A stretch of DNA of 8,523 nt from Candidatus Methanophaga sp. GoMg3.2 (GTDB lineage: Archaea > Halobacteriota > Syntropharchaeia > Alkanophagales > Methanospirareceae), in assembly GCA_013180565.1 (NCBI GenBank), contig QBUN01000329.1, forward strand, positions 1 to 8,523, in the 5' to 3' direction. Positions 5,802 to 8,523 of the stretch are shown one piece after another (the stretch's first letter is position 1; the number at the start of each line of letters is the position of its first letter). Position numbers and translations under genes: made by a program. Below the pieces are notes generated by a model. It had not been told where the DNA came from and made no database searches. It saw nothing but the letters and a program-made list of their open reading frames with translations.

Positions 5802-7127
5802 ATGGATGGAAATATGACAGACGAAACAATTGCACAAGTCGTAAAAGATGGATTGTGCACGGGATGCGGGACCTGTGTTGCTCTATGTCCGAATGAAGCT
5901 ATCGAACTTACAATAAACGAAAAGAAAGGTATTTACGTGCCAGAATTGGATGAAGAAAAATGCAACAACTGCGGAATCTGCTACGAAGTCTGTCCTGGCC
6001 ACGAAGTCGACTTTAAAACTTTAAATCTGGAAATATTTGGAAAAGAACCCGAAGATATTTTAATCGGGAATTACCTGAATTGTTACTCCGGACATGCTAC
6101 CGATTACGACATTCGATACAATTCAGCATCAGGTGGTCTTATAACACAACTATTAATCATTGCTCTAGAAGAGGGGGTAATAGATGGTGCACTTGTTACA
6201 AGGATGAAAAAAGATAATCCATTAGAACCAGAACCTTTTATCGCAAGAACAAAAGAAGAGATAATTGAAGCATCTAAATCAAAATACTGCCCCGTGCCTG
6301 CTAATATTGCGTTGAAGGAGGTTTTAGAATCGGAAGAAGGAGAGAAGTTCGCGGTTGTTGGGTTACCGTGTCATATTCACGGAATAAGAAAGGCAGAGCA
6401 AATGAACAAAAAATTAAAAGGAAAAATTATTTTGCATATAGGTATTTTTTGCAATCACACCTCAAATTTCACAGGAACTGAATTTTTATTGAATAAATTA
6501 GGAATTAAAAAAGAAGAGGTTGAAAAATTGAACTATCGAGGAGAAGGATGGCCGGGTGGAATGTTAATAGAACTAAAAAATAATCATACAAGATTTATCC
6601 CTCCCTCTGTTTACTGGAGCAGTTTATTTGGCTTGAATTTCTTCACACCAACTCGATGCCTCTTATGCAGTGATGGTGTTTGCGAATTGGCAGATATATC
6701 ATTTGGCGATGCTTGGCTGCCAGAACTATCAGATGATAAAATTGGAAAGTCGATAATAGTCACTAAAAGAGAGATAGCGGAGAAGATATTGCAAGCGATG
6801 AAATTTAAAAAAAAAATGGAATTGAATGAGATAAGTGCTAAAAAAGTCATTCAATCCCAAGCAGGAATGCTTTATTTTAAAAAGAAAAATCTGAATGCAC
6901 GGAGCAAATTATTTAAGGCTGTGCCAAAGAAGGATAATATATTAGAATCGGATGCCGTGGATTATATCCTTGCCCTGTTCCCGTATCTAAACGCGTACGC
7001 ATCTTCAAACTCATTTTTGAGACGGATTTTATGCCATATTCCCTCTAAACTTATTTGGTTATATGGTGTTCCTTATGCGCTAATACATTCCAAAAAAGTT
7101 AAAAAGGATTTCGACAAATTCTTATGA
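5802..7127 (+). CDS. FrhB-like iron-sulfur flavoprotein (coenzyme F420 hydrogenase/dehydrogenase beta-subunit family) with N-terminal ferredoxin domain
   Basis: The 441-residue protein begins with two [4Fe-4S] motifs, Cys19/22/25/29-Pro and Cys54/57/60/64-Pro. An FrhB-type N-terminal domain follows (about 90-170, with SASGGLITQLL at 108-118). The C-terminal domain has GLPCHIHGIRK (187-197), GIFCNH (214-219), and RCLLCSD...CELADISFGDAW (285-305), whose cysteines 286, 289 and 294 with Cys190 could bind a third cluster. Members typically bind FAD and move electrons between ferredoxin, F420 or another carrier. Hydrogenase and formate dehydrogenase subunits are absent nearby. Versions with this architecture recur in surface-polysaccharide loci, often with pyruvyltransferase or CapK-like genes, and their exact reaction is not established; a role in reducing or modifying a sugar is inference. 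It starts 4 bases after the flippase stop. ATG 5814 is an alternative start with an equally weak ribosome site. The final 60 residues are basic and partly hydrophobic, so membrane association is possible. Confidence 0.88.
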   Translation: MDGNMTDETIAQVVKDGLCTGCGTCVALCPNEAIELTINEKKGIYVPELDEEKCNNCGICYEVCPGHEVDFKTLNLEIFGKEPEDILIGNYLNCYSGHATDYDIRYNSASGGLITQLLIIALEEGVIDGALVTRMKKDNPLEPEPFIARTKEEIIEASKSKYCPVPANIALKEVLESEEGEKFAVVGLPCHIHGIRKAEQMNKKLKGKIILHIGIFCNHTSNFTGTEFLLNKLGIKKEEVEKLNYRGEGWPGGMLIELKNNHTRFIPPSVYWSSLFGLNFFTPTRCLLCSDGVCELADISFGDAWLPELSDDKIGKSIIVTKREIAEKILQAMKFKKKMELNEISAKKVIQSQAGMLYFKKKNLNARSKLFKAVPKKDNILESDAVDYILALFPYLNAYASSNSFLRRILCHIPSKLIWLYGVPYALIHSKKVKKDFDKFL

Positions 7128-7139
7128 AATATGTAAAAT
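7128..7139. other. 12-base gap between convergent operons
   Basis: The plus-strand operon stops at TGA 7125-7127 and the minus-strand one at TAG 7142-7140. The space between them holds no hairpin or long T-run, so any terminators must lie inside the opposing genes and the transcripts may overlap. Confidence 0.7.
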
Positions 7140-8429
7140 CTATAGCCTTGAAATCACCGACCTTAGTTTACCCGATTTCTCTCTGGCAATTTCTTTTACA
7201 ATCTTTGGTTTAATGTCTACGTTATTTCCTAAAACCTTCTTAAATTCTGTATCAATTCCTTCAAATATTGTGGAATCTTCAGCTCCTTCCATTTTAACAA
7301 CATAAACCACAATTTCATCTTCTTTTTCCTGAACAACTTGAAATTCTGCTATTCCTGAGATAGATTTCATCATCGACCAAAGAATGGGTGGTGAAGCGAC
7401 TTTATTACCAGGTAGCTTTATAAAATCATCACATCTACCCTCAATCGCCTTCATTAAATACCCACCCCTGCCACATGAGCATTCTTCATCAGTTGGAATG
7501 GCAAAATCTCCGATCTCATATCTTATGATCGGCATAGCAAATGAATGCAGATTTGTAACCACTACTTTTCCTCTTTCGCCTGCATTAACATGCTCACCGT
7601 TTTCATCAATAAATTCCATCAAAACCGTATCCACGCTCATGTGATACCCGACATGTTCATCACATTCCCACGCCATACAGCCCGTTTCATAAGCACCATA
7701 AACATCAAATAGATCAACATTGAATACAGAATTTATAAAATTACGGGTTTCTGAATCAAGGACCTCAGATGCTGTAAAAATCAATCTTGGGGAGACTTTT
7801 TTAATATCCTTTTCTTCTATCGCCTTAGCCAAAAGTTTGATAGCGGACGGATAGCCCCACATCGCATCAGGTTTTACTTTTTTTAATATCTGTATTTGAG
7901 TATCCAGAGGTTCAAAGACATTAAGCCCTTCCCTTCTATGTATTCCAAGATGTTGATACCATTTTTTTTCCCCTTTTGGAATAACGTATGGACTTCCAAC
8001 ACTTAGTGAAACATCTCGTAACAATCTAAATCCATTCTCTATGCGAACTCTCTCGTAACTTGCCCCAGCATATGGTGTATCTTCTTTAGAGAAGAGCAAT
8101 GTTAAGGGCATGCCTGTAGAACCACTCGTTTTACATTCAACGCAGTTATTTAAATCGACATTTCTTGCAATGATTTCTTTATTCGCGTTTTTAAGTTGTG
8201 ATTTTGTTATTATTGGAATCTTGGATAAATCCTCGATATTTCTAATGTCATCCGGTTTCACTCCAACGGAATCAAAAAGTCGATGATAGTACGGCACATT
8301 TCGATACGCGTGGTTTAATATCGCCCTGAGTTTCTTCTCTTGTATCGCCTCCAACTCCGAAGTTTTTAGCCAGACGTTATTCCGTAGCGTGTGCAATATT
8401 TTAAGATATCTAAGATAGTTTGTAATCAT
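7140..8429 (-). CDS. CapK/PaaK-like adenylate-forming enzyme
   Basis: This 429-residue protein belongs to the phenylacetate-CoA ligase/CapK branch of the AMP-forming ligases. It shows the phosphate-binding loop TSGSTGMPL (101-109), the adenine-pocket motif YGAYETG (244-250), RYEIGD (303-308), GRCDDFI (331-337) and a C-terminal SGKLR with Lys421 as the probable catalytic lysine. A Cys/His set (Cys251, Cys256, His259, Cys317, Cys319) may bind zinc, as in related proteins. The family activates a carboxylate as an acyl-adenylate. CapK relatives in polysaccharide loci are annotated as capsule proteins, but their acceptor is generally unknown, and a role in acyl or amino-acid decoration of the glycan is inference. 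ATG 8429 follows AAGGAGGTG (8442-8434), an excellent ribosome-binding site inside the preceding gene, which it overlaps by 20 bases. It is part of a second operon that opposes the galU one. The length and all core motifs suggest an active enzyme. Confidence 0.88.
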   Translation of the reverse strand: MITNYLRYLKILHTLRNNVWLKTSELEAIQEKKLRAILNHAYRNVPYYHRLFDSVGVKPDDIRNIEDLSKIPIITKSQLKNANKEIIARNVDLNNCVECKTSGSTGMPLTLLFSKEDTPYAGASYERVRIENGFRLLRDVSLSVGSPYVIPKGEKKWYQHLGIHRREGLNVFEPLDTQIQILKKVKPDAMWGYPSAIKLLAKAIEEKDIKKVSPRLIFTASEVLDSETRNFINSVFNVDLFDVYGAYETGCMAWECDEHVGYHMSVDTVLMEFIDENGEHVNAGERGKVVVTNLHSFAMPIIRYEIGDFAIPTDEECSCGRGGYLMKAIEGRCDDFIKLPGNKVASPPILWSMMKSISGIAEFQVVQEKEDEIVVYVVKMEGAEDSTIFEGIDTEFKKVLGNNVDIKPKIVKEIAREKSGKLRSVISRL

Positions 8430-8523
8430 TTAACACCTCCTTACCCTCACGATTAAAAGAATCCAACAACTCTTTAACCAATTTCCCATTTAACATCGCT
8501 TTCTCTTTCATTTCAGGAATTTT
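8410..8523 (-). CDS. C-terminal end of an unidentified gene (partial at the right edge)
   Basis: A minus-strand frame enters from the right edge and runs 37 codons to TAG at 8412-8410. It is charged and helical in character, with EMKEKAMLNGKLVKELLDSF and an end of GKEVLNDYKLS. It overlaps the CapK-like gene by 20 bases and holds that gene's Shine-Dalgarno sequence, so the two are translationally coupled members of one operon. The tail is consistent with a glycosyltransferase or another glycan enzyme, but too little is visible to name a family. Confidence 0.6.
   Translation of the reverse strand, partial: KIPEMKEKAMLNGKLVKELLDSFNREGKEVLNDYKLS

Noticed and set aside
7384..7644. Plus-strand open frame of 86 codons
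   Set aside because: Antisense shadow of the CapK-like gene, whose motifs are clear in the minus frame.

Overview
The window most likely comes from an archaeon. The reasons are Shine-Dalgarno sequences close to the archaeal GGAGGTGAT consensus ahead of most intact starts, low-GC coding with frequent ATA and AGA/AGG codons, archaeal-style nucleotide-sugar enzymes, and an FrhB-type iron-sulfur flavoprotein. An anaerobic euryarchaeon fits, but some of these families also occur in anaerobic bacteria, so this is inference. The locus is a surface-polysaccharide (cell-surface glycan) biosynthesis region with a decayed left flank.

Positions 1 to about 1830 are a graveyard. They hold the tail of an unidentified gene (2-178), an unrecognised open frame (290-559), about 150 bases with nothing convincing, and a minus-strand DDE transposase remnant (709-1655). 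The transposase is split by a -1 frameshift at an A7 run and has lost its C-terminal part. After it comes a fragment of a UDP-glucose/nucleotide-sugar dehydrogenase that keeps the catalytic-cysteine motif but has lost its NAD-binding domain.

Positions 2012 to 7127 form a plus-strand series. It begins with galU (UTP-glucose-1-phosphate uridylyltransferase) and an overlapping UDP-glucuronate decarboxylase-like SDR enzyme. Next is a 413-base stretch (3840-4252) holding relics of what look like glycosyltransferase genes. The series ends with an intact Wzx-type flippase and an FrhB-like protein with two N-terminal [4Fe-4S] ferredoxin motifs.

From the right edge, a second, minus-strand operon runs towards the first. 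It holds the end of an unidentified gene and a CapK/PaaK-like adenylate-forming enzyme. The two operons converge with only 12 bases between stop codons.

In an intact version, GalU would make UDP-glucose, the dehydrogenase would oxidise it to UDP-glucuronate, and the SDR enzyme would decarboxylate it to UDP-xylose or a related sugar. Glycosyltransferases would assemble the chain and the flippase would export it across the membrane. Here the dehydrogenase and the glycosyltransferase(s) are broken, so the pathway depends on copies elsewhere or is being lost. I see no CRISPR array, rRNA or tRNA. I do not see a clearly new defence or mobile system. The most interesting points are the pattern of decay and the redox protein in a glycan locus.
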